From the NCBI GenBank assembly GCA_007695035.1, contig REEO01000071.1, positions 1 through 54,084 of the forward strand: a DNA stretch of 54,084 nt, read 5' to 3'. The notes under the pieces are model-generated. The model was given only the letters and a program-made list of their open reading frames with translations, searched no databases and was not told where the DNA came from. The translations under genes and the position numbers were made by a program. This stretch comes from Saprospirales bacterium. Its GTDB lineage: Bacteria; Bacteroidota; Bacteroidia; Chitinophagales; Saprospiraceae. Position 1 is the first letter of the stretch, and every line of letters begins with the position of its first letter. Shown here piece by piece: positions 1 through 9,016 of the stretch.

Positions 1-161
1 ATATTGGATTTTGCAGCCATTTGTAATAAAAAGAGGTTTTCGGAGTGGACTCATTGATTTCCCCTTATAAAAATTTTCTGTCAAGCGAAAAGATCTGGAG
101 AAGCTGTGGCTGTTTTTAATCATCACTCACTCTTGTACAAAACAATTTCTAAAAGCGTGGT

Positions 162-188
162 TTGGAAATTATTTTTTTACTATCTTTG
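162..188 (+). promoter_or_regulatory. Bacteroidota-type promoter of rpmH
   Basis: A TATCTTTG box at 181-188 matches the Bacteroidota -7 consensus TAnnTTTG. A TTG at 162-164 lies 16 nt upstream and could be the -33 element. Transcription would start near 193 and give a leader of about 60 nt before rpmH at 255. This is one of the few sites in the window where both elements can be pointed to. Confidence 0.5.
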
Positions 189-254
189 CGGCCCTGTTGT
201 GAATAATGCAGCAGTTTTAATGCATTAACCAAAGATACAAAATAGCAATAACCC

Positions 255-410
255 ATGAAACGGACATTCCAGCCATCAAGAAGAAAACGCTCGAACAAGC
301 ACGGATTCAGAGCTCGCATGGCCACGAAAAACGGCAGAAAAGTCCTCTCCAGGAGAAGAGCAAAAGGCAGGCACAAACTGTCGGTTGCTGATGAGAAAAC
401 CAGCAAGTAA
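255..410 (+). CDS. rpmH: 50S ribosomal protein L34
   Basis: This is a 51-codon gene starting [12 protein letters not shown] and continuing with [24 protein letters not shown], the family signature of L34. L34 is a small, very basic protein of the large ribosomal subunit that binds 23S rRNA. Its length is normal for the family (44-52 residues). It precedes rnpA by 109 nt on the same strand, the classic bacterial rpmH-rnpA pairing. A TAnnTTTG promoter lies about 70 nt upstream. Identification is secure despite the small size. Confidence 0.97.
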   Translation: MKRTFQPSRRKRSNKHGFRARMATKNGRKVLSRRRAKGRHKLSVADEKTSK

Positions 411-519
411 TTGTGTTAGGTCTGCAGAAATACCCAAACCTGGTTTACGGATTTGCCATACCAACTTCAACTTAATTGAAGCACTGTAATTTCTGTGTAC
501 CCAAGACTTATAATCGGGA

Positions 520-897
520 ATGAAATGGGACAGGCTAAAAAGTTCGAAGGACATACTGAGGCTGTTTTCCGCCGGCAGTTCCCATCTCTCCCACCCCATT
601 CTTATGAAATGGGAACGCTCCCCAAAGTCAGAATCCCCTAAAATTCTATTCACTACCGCAGTTTCCGCAAAGCGGATTAAGCGAGCAGTGGACCGGAATC
701 TGATAAAAAGACGCATGCGCGAAGCGGTGAGGATCGACCTGAAAAATCGGTCACAATCCGCGGAAAATTTTCCAGCACTTGAATTAAGAGTAATTTATAT
801 TTTTTTGGGAAAAGAACCCTCCGATTACAGAGAAATCGCCAGGTCGGTAAAAAAACTGCACAACAAATTATTTTGGGATATCAATCGGAAAGATTGA
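520..897 (+). CDS. rnpA: Ribonuclease P protein component
   Basis: RnpA is the protein subunit of RNase P. It helps the catalytic RNA bind precursor tRNA and remove the 5' leader. The 125-residue protein has the diagnostic basic motif KRAVDRNLIKRRMREA at about residues 54-69, the RNR-type helix that contacts RNA. The length is normal. It follows rpmH on the same strand. Its last 17 nt overlap the end of the convergent aroQ, so there is no room for a dedicated terminator between them. The ATG at 520 leaves a short but plausible N-terminus before the conserved RLKSSKDI stretch. Confidence 0.93.
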   Translation: MKWDRLKSSKDILRLFSAGSSHLSHPILMKWERSPKSESPKILFTTAVSAKRIKRAVDRNLIKRRMREAVRIDLKNRSQSAENFPALELRVIYIFLGKEPSDYREIARSVKKLHNKLFWDINRKD

Positions 898-1318
898 GCA
901 GCCAATTTATGGCAAGAGCGTAGCCCTCCAGGCCGGTGCCTTCGACCGAATTTACACAGACTTCTTTGAGGTAATTAACTTTTCTAAAATCTTCTCTTTC
1001 AGAAACTGCAGAAATGTGAACCTCCACCACTGGGTTCTCAATCGAAGCTATTGCATCTCGAATTGCTATAGAAGTGTGAGTATATCCACCGGCATTTAAT
1101 ACAATACCCACATTGCTTTTAAATCCCAAATCGTGCAACCAATCAATAATCTGTCCCTCGTGATTGGTCTGTGCATGCGAGAGTTTAATATTTGGAAAAT
1201 CACCTTTTAGTTTGAGAAAATAATCCTCGAATGAAGTATGGCCATAGATATCGGGTTCCCTGACACCCAGCAGGTTCAGGTTGGGACCATTGATTATATG
1301 CACATTGGAAATGTTCAA
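881..1318 (-). CDS. aroQ: Type II 3-dehydroquinate dehydratase
   Basis: AroQ catalyses the third step of the shikimate pathway, 3-dehydroquinate to 3-dehydroshikimate, with a dodecameric flavodoxin-like fold. The 145-residue protein shows INGPNLNLLGVREPDIYG near the N-terminus, which contains the mobile loop and catalytic Tyr, then NAGGYTHTSIAIRDA and VEVHIS (catalytic His). Length is typical (about 140-150). It starts 3 nt after the recQ stop codon, so the two genes are almost certainly cotranscribed. Its 3' end overlaps rnpA by 17 nt on the opposite strand. Confidence 0.95.
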   Translation of the reverse strand: MNISNVHIINGPNLNLLGVREPDIYGHTSFEDYFLKLKGDFPNIKLSHAQTNHEGQIIDWLHDLGFKSNVGIVLNAGGYTHTSIAIRDAIASIENPVVEVHISAVSEREDFRKVNYLKEVCVNSVEGTGLEGYALAINWLLNLSD

Positions 1319-1321
1319 AAT

Positions 1322-3526
1322 TTAATTGCCGAGATCCGAGAGAAACTTTATCCGCATCAATCGAATTTCCTCAATGGTGATGTCATCATCCTTCAGTTCG
1401 TGGTAAGCAGTTACAGGATCATCCGTTTCCGCTTCCATAAAGTAGTCATGTATATCCTCTTTGGAGTAGTCGTCCACCGCATCTTCAATGTAGTAATCAA
1501 TATTAACCTTGGTGCCTGAAGCAACGATCATCTCGATCTCAGTGATAAGGTCTTCCATGGTAAGATTGGTCGAAAAGGCAATATCTTCAAGCGGTATTTT
1601 CCGGTCGATAGACTTGATAATAGCTATCTTTTTGACCGATTTTTCAGCAACCTGCTTGATAAGAATATCGTCCGGTCTCTCGATTTCGTTTTCCTCTACA
1701 TATTCATTGATGAGGTCCAAAAAGGGTCTCGCGTATTTCATGGCCTTACCCTGGCTAACCCCGGACACCTTAGTCATGTCCTCCATTCTAAGGGGATATT
1801 GCAATGCCATATCCTCCAGAGATGGATCTTGAAAAATGACAAAAGGAGGCAGGTCGTTTTGGTCGGCCACCTTCTTTCGAAGCGATTTCAACATTTTTAG
1901 AAGAGTCTCATCCAGTACTGCAGAGCCACCTGTAACATCTCCATTGCCTCGCTCTTCGGTGTCTTTGTCAAAGTCCCTGATTATGCTGATCTCAACATCA
2001 TCGGGATCTTTCAGGAACTCCTCTCCCTTGTCAGAAACTTTTAATACTCCGTATTCTTCAATATCCTTGATCAGGTAATCGAGAATGACACCCTGCCTTA
2101 GAATGGAGTTCCAAAAGTTTTCGCCCTGCTCCTCACCAATACCATATCCATCGAGCTGATCAAATTTGTAATCTCGATTGATCTGGGTATTTTTTCCAAC
2201 GAGGAAATTGACCACTTCCTTCTCGCCATAATTTTCACCCATCGTTTTCACGGCTTTAATTCCAATTCCCATTTCCTCTGTGGCCTCAATTTTTTCTTTG
2301 GGATGGCGACAGTTGTCGCATTTATCTTTGCACTGTTGTTCATCGTAGTCCTCTCCGAAGTAATGGAGCAAGAATTTTCTTCTGCAACCCGAAGTCTCGG
2401 CATAGCATATCATTTCTTCCAGCAAGTGGGCACCCATTTCTCTTTCAGCCACCGATTTATCCCTGAGAAATTTTTCCAACCTGCGGATATCTTTGTAACT
2501 GTAGAATGCTATGCACTCGCCTTCAAGACCATCTCTGCCGGCTCTACCGGTTTCCTGGTAGTAATTTTCGATACTTTTGGGGATGTCATAGTGAATCACA
2601 AATCGAACATCCGGTTTGTCTATTCCCATCCCAAAGGCAATTGTGGCGCAAATCACATCCACTCGTTCCATAAGAAAATCATCCTGGACTTTAGTACGGC
2701 TCTTGGAGTCCATACCGGCGTGGTAGGGAGCGGCTTTAATATCGTTGACCTTAAGGAAGTTCGCTACCTCCTCAGTGCTTTTTCTACTCTGCACATAAAT
2801 AATACCAGACTTGCCAGGCTTGGTTTTTACGTACTGAACGATGCTCTTTTGCGCATCTGCCCTACTAGGCTTTGAGCGAACTTCGTAGTAGAGATTGTCC
2901 CGGTTAAAGGAAGAGACAAACTCATTAACGCTGTCCATGGTCAGGTTTTTAATAATGTCCTGCCTAACTTTAGGTGTGGCAGTGGCAGTTAGCGCTATGA
3001 TGGGAATTCTATCCCCAATACCATCAATTATCTCGCGGATTTTGCGGTATTCCGGCCTAAAATCATGTCCCCATTCCGAAATACAGTGCGCTTCGTCAAC
3101 CGCTACAAAGGATACATTCACCTTTTTTAAAAACTCTACATTCTCCTCCTTAGTGAGAGTTTCAGGTGCGACAAAGAGCATTTTAGTTTTCCCATCCAAT
3201 ACATCCGTTCTCACTTGTCTTGCCTGGGTCTTATTCAGAGAGCTGTTCAAAAAGTGCGCTACGTCCTCCTCTTTGCTGTAACCGCGAATAGAGTCCACCT
3301 GGTTTTTCATAAGTGCAATGAGAGGCGAAATAATTAAGGCAGTCCCGGGCATCATGAGAGCGGGCAGTTGATAGCATAGTGATTTACCACCTCCGGTCGG
3401 CATGATGACGAAGGTATCATTGCGCTCGAGTACACTTTTTATAATGGGTTCCTGAAGCCCTTTAAATTGGTCAAAGCCAAAGAACTCTTTGAGTGATTGT
3501 CTAATATCTGTTATACCTAACTCCAT
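1322..3526 (-). CDS. recQ: ATP-dependent DNA helicase RecQ
   Basis: RecQ is a 3'-5' DNA helicase of recombination and replication-fork repair. Walker A (MPTGGGKS, residues 42-49), motif II DEAH (144-147), the ALTATAT motif III and the QETGRAGRDG motif VI are all present. They are followed by a zinc-binding cysteine cluster (SGCRRKFLLHYF, then a CKDKCDNC group). An HRDC-like helical domain lies around residues 560-630, with about 100 further residues behind it. At 734 residues it is longer than E. coli RecQ (about 610) because of this C-terminal helical extension, which is usual in Bacteroidota. It is upstream of aroQ, with a 3-nt gap. Confidence 0.95.
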   Translation of the reverse strand: MELGITDIRQSLKEFFGFDQFKGLQEPIIKSVLERNDTFVIMPTGGGKSLCYQLPALMMPGTALIISPLIALMKNQVDSIRGYSKEEDVAHFLNSSLNKTQARQVRTDVLDGKTKMLFVAPETLTKEENVEFLKKVNVSFVAVDEAHCISEWGHDFRPEYRKIREIIDGIGDRIPIIALTATATPKVRQDIIKNLTMDSVNEFVSSFNRDNLYYEVRSKPSRADAQKSIVQYVKTKPGKSGIIYVQSRKSTEEVANFLKVNDIKAAPYHAGMDSKSRTKVQDDFLMERVDVICATIAFGMGIDKPDVRFVIHYDIPKSIENYYQETGRAGRDGLEGECIAFYSYKDIRRLEKFLRDKSVAEREMGAHLLEEMICYAETSGCRRKFLLHYFGEDYDEQQCKDKCDNCRHPKEKIEATEEMGIGIKAVKTMGENYGEKEVVNFLVGKNTQINRDYKFDQLDGYGIGEEQGENFWNSILRQGVILDYLIKDIEEYGVLKVSDKGEEFLKDPDDVEISIIRDFDKDTEERGNGDVTGGSAVLDETLLKMLKSLRKKVADQNDLPPFVIFQDPSLEDMALQYPLRMEDMTKVSGVSQGKAMKYARPFLDLINEYVEENEIERPDDILIKQVAEKSVKKIAIIKSIDRKIPLEDIAFSTNLTMEDLITEIEMIVASGTKVNIDYYIEDAVDDYSKEDIHDYFMEAETDDPVTAYHELKDDDITIEEIRLMRIKFLSDLGN

Positions 3527-3592
3527 TTGATCTACTAGAAGTTTTGTTATCTGCCGGTTTGTTTTTCTTTCAAAATCATACCAACGGCGCTA

Positions 3593-3619
3593 TAAAGATA
3601 ATAATTTTTTCTAATGCAA
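3593..3619 (-). promoter_or_regulatory. Possible promoter of recQ-aroQ
   Basis: On the minus strand TATCTTTA (complement of 3593-3600) matches the -7 consensus except for its last base. A TTG (complement of 3617-3619) sits 16 nt upstream, the same spacing as in the rpmH promoter. The start site would be near 3586, about 60 nt before the recQ ATG. Suggestive only. Confidence 0.3.
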
Positions 3620-3640
3620 GCCATTTGATTATTTTTTTTC

Positions 3641-3720
3641 GAAAAAAACCAATACGATCCGTTGTAAATGTAATTGGAAAGCCATCCAGTCGGAACTGGG
3701 TTATAGATATTGGTTTTTTC
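3641..3720. repeat. Inverted-repeat element with internal hairpin
   Basis: GAAAAAAACCAATA (3641-3654) is matched by its reverse complement TATTGGTTTTTTC (3708-3720), with one A fewer in the run. The arms are 53 nt apart. Inside, CCAGT-CGGA-ACTGG (3686-3699) forms a perfect 5-bp stem with a tetraloop, extendable by a T-G and an A-T pair. The left arm also overlaps a 16-nt palindrome, TTTTTTTCGAAAAAAA (3633-3648). It could be a small structured RNA, a degenerate miniature element or a regulatory site. No identity is claimed. Confidence 0.5.
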
Positions 3721-4038
3721 TACTTCGATTCCAAAATTAACAATCCTTTTGCTAACAACCAACAATCTTACCCATCTTTAATATACAACACTCAACCTCC
3801 TGCATAACAGTGGAACAAATCCACTAAAACAATACACAAAATGGCCTGACAATCGAAATTATGGATCAACACCTGTCATCGTCAAAATACAATGTAAAAA
3901 AACTATTTCATTGGCAGATCAGTATTGACAAGCTGGTGGTGTCTTCTTAAATAAAGCCTGGTCGCACCAAATACCATCTAGCAATCGACAAGCTCCCGGA
4001 GAATTTTTGTATATATGCACTTTTAAAATCCTGCGGAA

Positions 4039-5007
4039 ATGGAGGACAGTAAAATAATTGAGGTCGCAAAACAGACCATTGCCATTGAGTCTGAGACCGT
4101 TTCAGCACTTAGGAGCGCTTTTGATCAATCTTTTGCAGATCTGGTGAAAGAAATTTTCAATTCTCCTGGCAGACTGGTGGTGTCGGGTATTGGGAAAAGT
4201 GCACTTGTGGCCCAAAAAATAGTAGCGACCCTCAACTCAACCGGCACCCCCGCCCTGTTTATGCATGCGGCTGATGCTATTCACGGGGACCTCGGTATGG
4301 TAGGAGCTCACGATATAGTCGTTTGCATTAGCAAAAGCGGCCAAACATCCGAGATCAAGGTGTTGACACCTATAGTGAAATCACGCGGAAACACGCTTGT
4401 GGGAATGACTTCAAACAAAAAGAGTTACCTGGCAAAGCGAAGTGATTACCTGCTCTTCACCCCGGTAAAAAAGGAAGCGGACCCCAACAATCTGGCTCCT
4501 ACCAGCAGCACCACCGCTCAAATGGCCATGGGAGATGCACTGGCCATGGCACTGCTTGCATTGCGAGGATTCAGTCCCAGTGATTTCGCCAGGTATCACC
4601 CGGGAGGTGCACTGGGCAAACAACTCTACCTCCGGGTAAAAGACGTAGCTCAGTCCAATCTAAAACCGGCCGTTTATAGCGACAGCTCACTGCCTGAACT
4701 CATTCTGGAAATCTCTTCAAAAAGGCTGGGAATGACTGCAGTGCTGGAAAGAGAAACTGAAAAATTGATCGGTATAATCACAGATGGTGACCTGAGGCGC
4801 ATGCTCTCTTCCGACAATCCCCTGGAAAATATAAGTGCCGCCGATATTATGACCACCAATCCCAGAACTACCGCGCCCGAAACCATGGCGATCAAGGCAC
4901 TCAATCTCATGAAGGAGCACAGCATTACCCAGTTGATAGTCTCAGAAAATCGCGAATACCACGGAGTAATCCACCTTCACGACCTGCTGCGGGAAGGCAT
5001 CGTCTGA
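4039..5007 (+). CDS. kdsD: KpsF/KdsD-type arabinose-5-phosphate isomerase (SIS plus two CBS domains)
   Basis: This enzyme interconverts ribulose-5-phosphate and arabinose-5-phosphate, the precursor of KDO in lipopolysaccharide or capsule. The 322-residue protein has an N-terminal SIS sugar-isomerase domain (VVSGIGKSALVAQKI, then CISKSGQTSEI), the family signature HPGGALGKQL and two C-terminal CBS domains (IGIITDGDLRRML; the second near GVIHLHDLLREG). Order and length are those of KdsD/KpsF/GutQ. The final 31 nt overlap the end of a convergent O-antigen ligase-like gene. Both concern surface glycans, although they are transcribed oppositely. Whether it serves LPS or capsule cannot be read from the sequence. 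Confidence 0.92.
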   Translation: MEDSKIIEVAKQTIAIESETVSALRSAFDQSFADLVKEIFNSPGRLVVSGIGKSALVAQKIVATLNSTGTPALFMHAADAIHGDLGMVGAHDIVVCISKSGQTSEIKVLTPIVKSRGNTLVGMTSNKKSYLAKRSDYLLFTPVKKEADPNNLAPTSSTTAQMAMGDALAMALLALRGFSPSDFARYHPGGALGKQLYLRVKDVAQSNLKPAVYSDSSLPELILEISSKRLGMTAVLERETEKLIGIITDGDLRRMLSSDNPLENISAADIMTTNPRTTAPETMAIKALNLMKEHSITQLIVSENREYHGVIHLHDLLREGIV

Positions 5008-6359
5008 TTTCCTCTATCCCCACTCAATCGGAAGTCCGAAGCAAAGTACACACCCCACCAAATCAGAAGAAACAAAAAGGCGGGCATTTGGTAATTGAGT
5101 GGAGAATCAAAAGCCATGACCACAGCCATATAGGCCCACCACCCCACTGCAAATGACCTGAAAACCCTATTACGGTTTTTCATAACGGCGAAAAAGGTCA
5201 AGAAGAAAAGGAGCAGAAATAGCAACATGGACGGAATGCCGCCTTCTACGCCGAAGAATAGGAACTGCTGATTGGTATGGGCGCGAAGTTCAATACCATC
5301 GCTTTCATAAGCCGATCTCATCGACTGCCGGTACCCCCCGGTTCCGGTTCCTAATACCGGATTTTCCGAAATGAGTTTTAGGTTGTACTCCCATGAGACC
5401 AACCTCAACGCCACAGTCTGGTGTTCAAGCTCATTCAGATTCACATCTTCATGCATGTAGTTATTCAATTCCCATTTCAACTGATCAAACCGGTAGGTCA
5501 ATTTACTATCGGTTCCAGTCAAAAAAAGTATCCCCGGCAATAATATCAGGGCAGCGAGAAGAATTATTTGCCAGCGACCTGGAGCCCAATCCTTTGTTCT
5601 GCTAAAAAATCCGTAAGCAGTTGACAGAATCAAACCAAAAGCCAAGGCGATCAATGCTCCCCGACCTCCCAGTACTACAAATCCAGGTGTAATAATTAGA
5701 GCAGAAAAGAGGTAACCGGCCTGAAGTCCTCCCCTGAAATGCCTGATCCAAATTACGAGTAATGAAAAGCCCAATAAATAGGCGAAATAGAGCCGGTCGA
5801 GAAAAGGGCTGTATGCACCAAAACGGGCGAAATCCTGCATTTGGGGCTCCCTTCTAAGTATGTACCAATATCCATCACCTACAGGCACCTGCTCCGGGAA
5901 AAAGTAAAAGTACAAGGTCACCAATGATGCAATCACAGATCCAGCCAGCAGAGACCCAAACATCCGTCTGGCATTTTCAACCAACCAGTCCCTCAGTACC
6001 CAGGTAATAAACGGTACCAAAAGCAACTCATCAAAACTGAGCAATCGTCGAAAAGCATCGGAGGCAGGACTCCACAACACACCCAGAGCCATCCACCCCA
6101 GAAACAAGATCAGCGTCCAAATCACCCATTTTTCCCTCCTGAACTCACCGGATAAAAAACGTCTGTGAGGGCCATCCAAATAAAGTCGAATCAGTCCGGC
6201 TGTAACCACAATGCCGATCCCTATGGACGCGGCGGGTTTGAAAAATGGCATCAGAAAGGGCAACAAAACGAGGAGTCCGCAAACTACCCGCTTAAATAAT
6301 GAATTCCCATCCGCATTACTGATCCACATTTTTTTGACAGCTTTTTTCCGGCATTGCAA
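4977..6359 (-). CDS. O-antigen ligase / polymerase-like membrane protein (Wzy_C family)
   Basis: A 460-residue polytopic membrane protein with roughly ten or more hydrophobic segments from residue 25 onward. A long extracytoplasmic loop ends in NPVLGTGTGGYRQ and then HTNQQFLFFGVEGG, the conserved His-containing segment of the WaaL/Wzy superfamily. Members transfer or polymerise lipid-linked glycans on the periplasmic face of the inner membrane. Whether this one is a ligase or a polymerase cannot be told. The start is uncertain: the ATG at 6359 is the longest, and a Met 10 codons later (6329) would also precede the first membrane helix. It is divergent from pheS and overlaps kdsD by 31 nt at its 3' end. 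Confidence 0.82.
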   Translation of the reverse strand: MQCRKKAVKKMWISNADGNSLFKRVVCGLLVLLPFLMPFFKPAASIGIGIVVTAGLIRLYLDGPHRRFLSGEFRREKWVIWTLILFLGWMALGVLWSPASDAFRRLLSFDELLLVPFITWVLRDWLVENARRMFGSLLAGSVIASLVTLYFYFFPEQVPVGDGYWYILRREPQMQDFARFGAYSPFLDRLYFAYLLGFSLLVIWIRHFRGGLQAGYLFSALIITPGFVVLGGRGALIALAFGLILSTAYGFFSRTKDWAPGRWQIILLAALILLPGILFLTGTDSKLTYRFDQLKWELNNYMHEDVNLNELEHQTVALRLVSWEYNLKLISENPVLGTGTGGYRQSMRSAYESDGIELRAHTNQQFLFFGVEGGIPSMLLFLLLFFLTFFAVMKNRNRVFRSFAVGWWAYMAVVMAFDSPLNYQMPAFLFLLIWWGVYFASDFRLSGDRGNQTMPSRSRS

Positions 6360-6400
6360 CGCTTACTCCCCCAAAGATGGAACTTTTTTAAAATATCCCC

Positions 6401-6408
6401 TACCTTTG
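6401..6408 (+). promoter_or_regulatory. -7 promoter element of pheS
   Basis: TACCTTTG is an exact TAnnTTTG match 21 nt before the pheS ATG at 6430. No clear TTG is seen at the expected -33 distance. The position rules out translation from in-frame ATGs further upstream. Confidence 0.45.
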
Positions 6409-6429
6409 CCCCGAAAAGCAGAACCAAGG

Positions 6430-7464
6430 ATGAACGAAGAATTCAATACAGCGGAGCAACTGCTGGAGCAAATTAAGACCGCTGAACTGAACAACAGCGA
6501 AGAACTGGAAAGTTTCAGAATCAAATATCTCGGCTCAAAAAACGAGATCAAGCCCCTATTTTCCAAAATGGGCAGTTTGAAACCGGAGGACCGAAAGGCA
6601 TATGGGCAATTGCTTAACAAGCTGAAAAACACGGCCGAAGAGCGTTACAAAACGCTAAAACCCGCACTGGAACAGCGAGAAAAACATGCTGAATACCGGG
6701 ACATTGACCTTACCGCACCACCTGCACCAATTAAGCATGGGGCGCGCCATCCGGTGGATATCGTAATGAACCGGGTCATATCTATTTTCCAAAAAATGGG
6801 TTTCCTGCTTGCAGAGGACCGGGAAATTGAGGACGATTGGCATAATTTTACTGCCATGAACACCCCGGAAGATCATCCCGCGCGAGACATGCAGGACACC
6901 TACTACCTCCGAGACTTTGAGGGACTATTGCTCAGAACGCACACTTCAAGCGTGCAGGCCAGGGTCATGACGAGTACAAAGCCACCTATACGCATTATTG
7001 CTCCTGGAAGAGTTTACCGCAACGAGACCATTTCTGCCAGGTCTCACTGCCAGTTTCATCAGGTTGAGGGCCTCTACATAGACAGGGATGTCTCCTTTGC
7101 CGACCTGAAGCAAACCCTGCTACACTACGCAAGAGAGATGTACGGCCCGAATGCAAAGATCAGACTCCGGCCCTCCTACTTCCCATTTACAGAACCCAGT
7201 GCAGAGGTCGATGTATATTGGGGGTTGGAGAGTGAAACTGACAAGCGCATCACCAAAGGTACCGGGTGGCTGGAAATCATGGGCTGTGGCATGGTGGACC
7301 CCCAGGTGTTAGAAAACTGCGGAATCGATCCCAATGAATACAGCGGCTTCGCCTTTGGAATGGGGATCGAGCGACAGGCATTGCTGCAGTACAGAATTGA
7401 AGATATCAGGTGGTTGTTCGAAAACGACATCAGGTTTCTGAAGCAATTTCACCCGGCCATTTAA
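6430..7464 (+). CDS. pheS: Phenylalanine--tRNA ligase alpha subunit
   Basis: PheS is the catalytic alpha subunit of the alpha2-beta2 phenylalanyl-tRNA synthetase. The 344-residue product has an N-terminal tRNA-binding coiled-coil (residues 1-90) and class II aminoacyl-tRNA synthetase motifs: HPxxDIV near residue 105, RNETISARSHCQFHQVEG, and the C-terminal GFAFGMGIERQALLQYRIEDIRWLFENDIRF. The reading frame is open upstream to 6211, but that stretch lies in the divergent gene and ahead of the TACCTTTG element. The ATG at 6430 (MNEEFNTAEQLLEQ) is therefore chosen, and it gives the family length. The beta subunit gene is not in the window. Confidence 0.96.
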   Translation: MNEEFNTAEQLLEQIKTAELNNSEELESFRIKYLGSKNEIKPLFSKMGSLKPEDRKAYGQLLNKLKNTAEERYKTLKPALEQREKHAEYRDIDLTAPPAPIKHGARHPVDIVMNRVISIFQKMGFLLAEDREIEDDWHNFTAMNTPEDHPARDMQDTYYLRDFEGLLLRTHTSSVQARVMTSTKPPIRIIAPGRVYRNETISARSHCQFHQVEGLYIDRDVSFADLKQTLLHYAREMYGPNAKIRLRPSYFPFTEPSAEVDVYWGLESETDKRITKGTGWLEIMGCGMVDPQVLENCGIDPNEYSGFAFGMGIERQALLQYRIEDIRWLFENDIRFLKQFHPAI

Positions 7465-7626
7465 TCATAAAACCCTCGAAGGGAAATTAAGGAAAATCTT
7501 AAGGTCTATCCCTTTTTTTAATAGGGGTTTCCAATTGGGGAAGGGGCTCTTATAGCCGGTCGCTGGTCGTCAAACATATAATTATAAAGCGAGACAAAAA
7601 ATCCATACTGTCAAAAACCATTCAAG

Positions 7627-8970
7627 ATGAAGCCATCACTACCAAAGGGAACCAGGGATTTTGGTCCACTTCAAATCAGAAAGCGGAACTACATATTTGA
7701 CATCATCAAAGACACCTTTGAAACTTACGGTTACCAGCCCATCGAAACACCGGCCATGGAAAAGCTGGAGACCCTTATGGGGAAGTACGGTGACGAGGGC
7801 GACCAATTGCTATTCAAGGTTTTGAACAATGGTGATTTTTTGTCAAAAGCCGACCAGGATGCGCTGAGTGCACAAGACAGTAACAAATTGCTCCCTTCCA
7901 TTTCGAAACGGGGACTAAGATACGATCTGACCGTACCCTTTGCCAGGTTTTTGTCCATGAATCGCAATGATTTGCCGAGGATTTTCAAGCGCTATCAAAT
8001 CCAACCTGTTTGGCGTGCAGACCGTCCACAAAAAGGCAGATTCCAGGAATTTTACCAATGCGATGCAGACGTGGCCGGATCGGATTCTCTCGTTTATGAG
8101 ACCGAATTGATGGAAATATACGACCGGGTATTTGACAAACTAGGCATCGAGGTAACCATCAGGGTCAACCATCGAAAAATACTGGCGGCGATCGCGGAAT
8201 TAGCCGGCCTGGGAAACCAATTTATCGCCTTTACCACTGCCCTTGACAAATGGGACAAGATTGGCAAAGAGGGTTTTGACGGGGAATTAAAAAAACTCGG
8301 CTGCGAGGACGGAGCCATCGAAAAAACGTTGGATGTCATCACAAAAGGTTATGAAAACGGGAAAGTAAAGCAAGTGTTGGAATCCACTTCAGCCGGTGCG
8401 GAAGCCGTGAAAGAAATCAACCAATTAAATAAACTGGGTGCATTTGACGGATTGGCTAACAAGGCGAAAATCGACCTTACCCTCGCCAGGGGATTGACGT
8501 ATTACACCGGATTGGTATTTGAGGTGGAGGGAAAAAACACAGGCCTCGGAAGCCTTGGCGGCGGCGGCAGATACGACGATTTAACCGGCATATTTGACTA
8601 CCCGGATATAAGCGGAGTAGGTATTTCCTTTGGAGCAGAGCGCATTTTTGAAACCCTGGAAGCACAAAACGGATTTCCCGAATTCTCAGCCAGCTCCTCT
8701 CGGGTTCTCTTTATGCCTTTTGACGAGGAAAGTCTCCTGTACAGTTACAATTGGTGCACCCAACTCAGGAATGCGGGCATCCCATCTGAGGTTTACCCCA
8801 GCCCTGACAAACTCAAAAAGCAATTCAGGTATGCCGAACAAATTCAGGTTCCCAAAGTGGCGCTGGTAGGAGAAAAAGAACGCACTTCAAATGTGGTGGG
8901 CCTTAAGGATCAGAAAACTGGAGAACAGAGGGATGTGGAGTTGGAGGAATTGATGGAATTGCTGAAGTAA
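7627..8970 (+). CDS. hisS: Histidine--tRNA ligase
   Basis: HisRS charges tRNA-His and is a homodimeric class II synthetase. The 447-residue protein begins KPSLPKGTRDFGP and carries motif 2 (RYDLTVPFARFLSMN through FQEFYQCDADVAG). It has the histidine-binding segment LARGLTYYTGLVFEVEG and motif 3 (GGRYDDL, then GVGISFGAERI). A C-terminal anticodon-binding domain follows from about residue 355. Length is within the family range (420-460). It lies 162 nt downstream of pheS. A near-palindromic hairpin follows the stop codon. No TAnnTTTG element was seen in the gap, so readthrough from pheS is possible. Confidence 0.96.
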   Translation: MKPSLPKGTRDFGPLQIRKRNYIFDIIKDTFETYGYQPIETPAMEKLETLMGKYGDEGDQLLFKVLNNGDFLSKADQDALSAQDSNKLLPSISKRGLRYDLTVPFARFLSMNRNDLPRIFKRYQIQPVWRADRPQKGRFQEFYQCDADVAGSDSLVYETELMEIYDRVFDKLGIEVTIRVNHRKILAAIAELAGLGNQFIAFTTALDKWDKIGKEGFDGELKKLGCEDGAIEKTLDVITKGYENGKVKQVLESTSAGAEAVKEINQLNKLGAFDGLANKAKIDLTLARGLTYYTGLVFEVEGKNTGLGSLGGGGRYDDLTGIFDYPDISGVGISFGAERIFETLEAQNGFPEFSASSSRVLFMPFDEESLLYSYNWCTQLRNAGIPSEVYPSPDKLKKQFRYAEQIQVPKVALVGEKERTSNVVGLKDQKTGEQRDVELEELMELLK

Positions 8971-8999
8971 TGAGATGCTTTGATTTTTGCTGAAAGACT

Positions 9000-9016
9000 G
9001 GAAACCCGGGGTTTCC
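9000..9016 (+). terminator. Weak hairpin after hisS
   Basis: GGAAACCCGGGGTTTCC forms a 6-bp stem around a five-base loop 30 nt after the hisS stop and is followed by CTTCCTTTAT. The T-tract is broken, so termination would be inefficient. Confidence 0.3.

Larger units (their letters stand above)
3527..4038. other. Intergenic region between divergent recQ and kdsD
   Basis: This 512-nt AT-rich stretch holds no convincing gene. A 72-codon minus-strand frame (3547-3765) has no recognisable motif and overlaps the candidate recQ promoter. The region contains the inverted-repeat element at 3641-3720, listed separately. A TTGACA hexamer at 3925-3930 could belong to a kdsD promoter, but it has no clear partner box. 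Confidence 0.5.

Noticed and set aside
2303-2875. A 190-codon open frame on the plus strand
   Set aside because: It is antisense to recQ and has no recognisable domain; the Phe- and Ser-rich composition is typical of shadow frames.
3547-3765. A 72-codon minus-strand frame upstream of recQ
   Set aside because: No motif is recognisable, the AT-rich sequence is low in coding signal, and it overlaps the inverted-repeat element and a candidate recQ promoter.
7500-7545. Possible terminator after pheS (CCC T-run AATAGGGG)
   Set aside because: The arms pair poorly once the T-run is placed in the loop and no T-tract follows.
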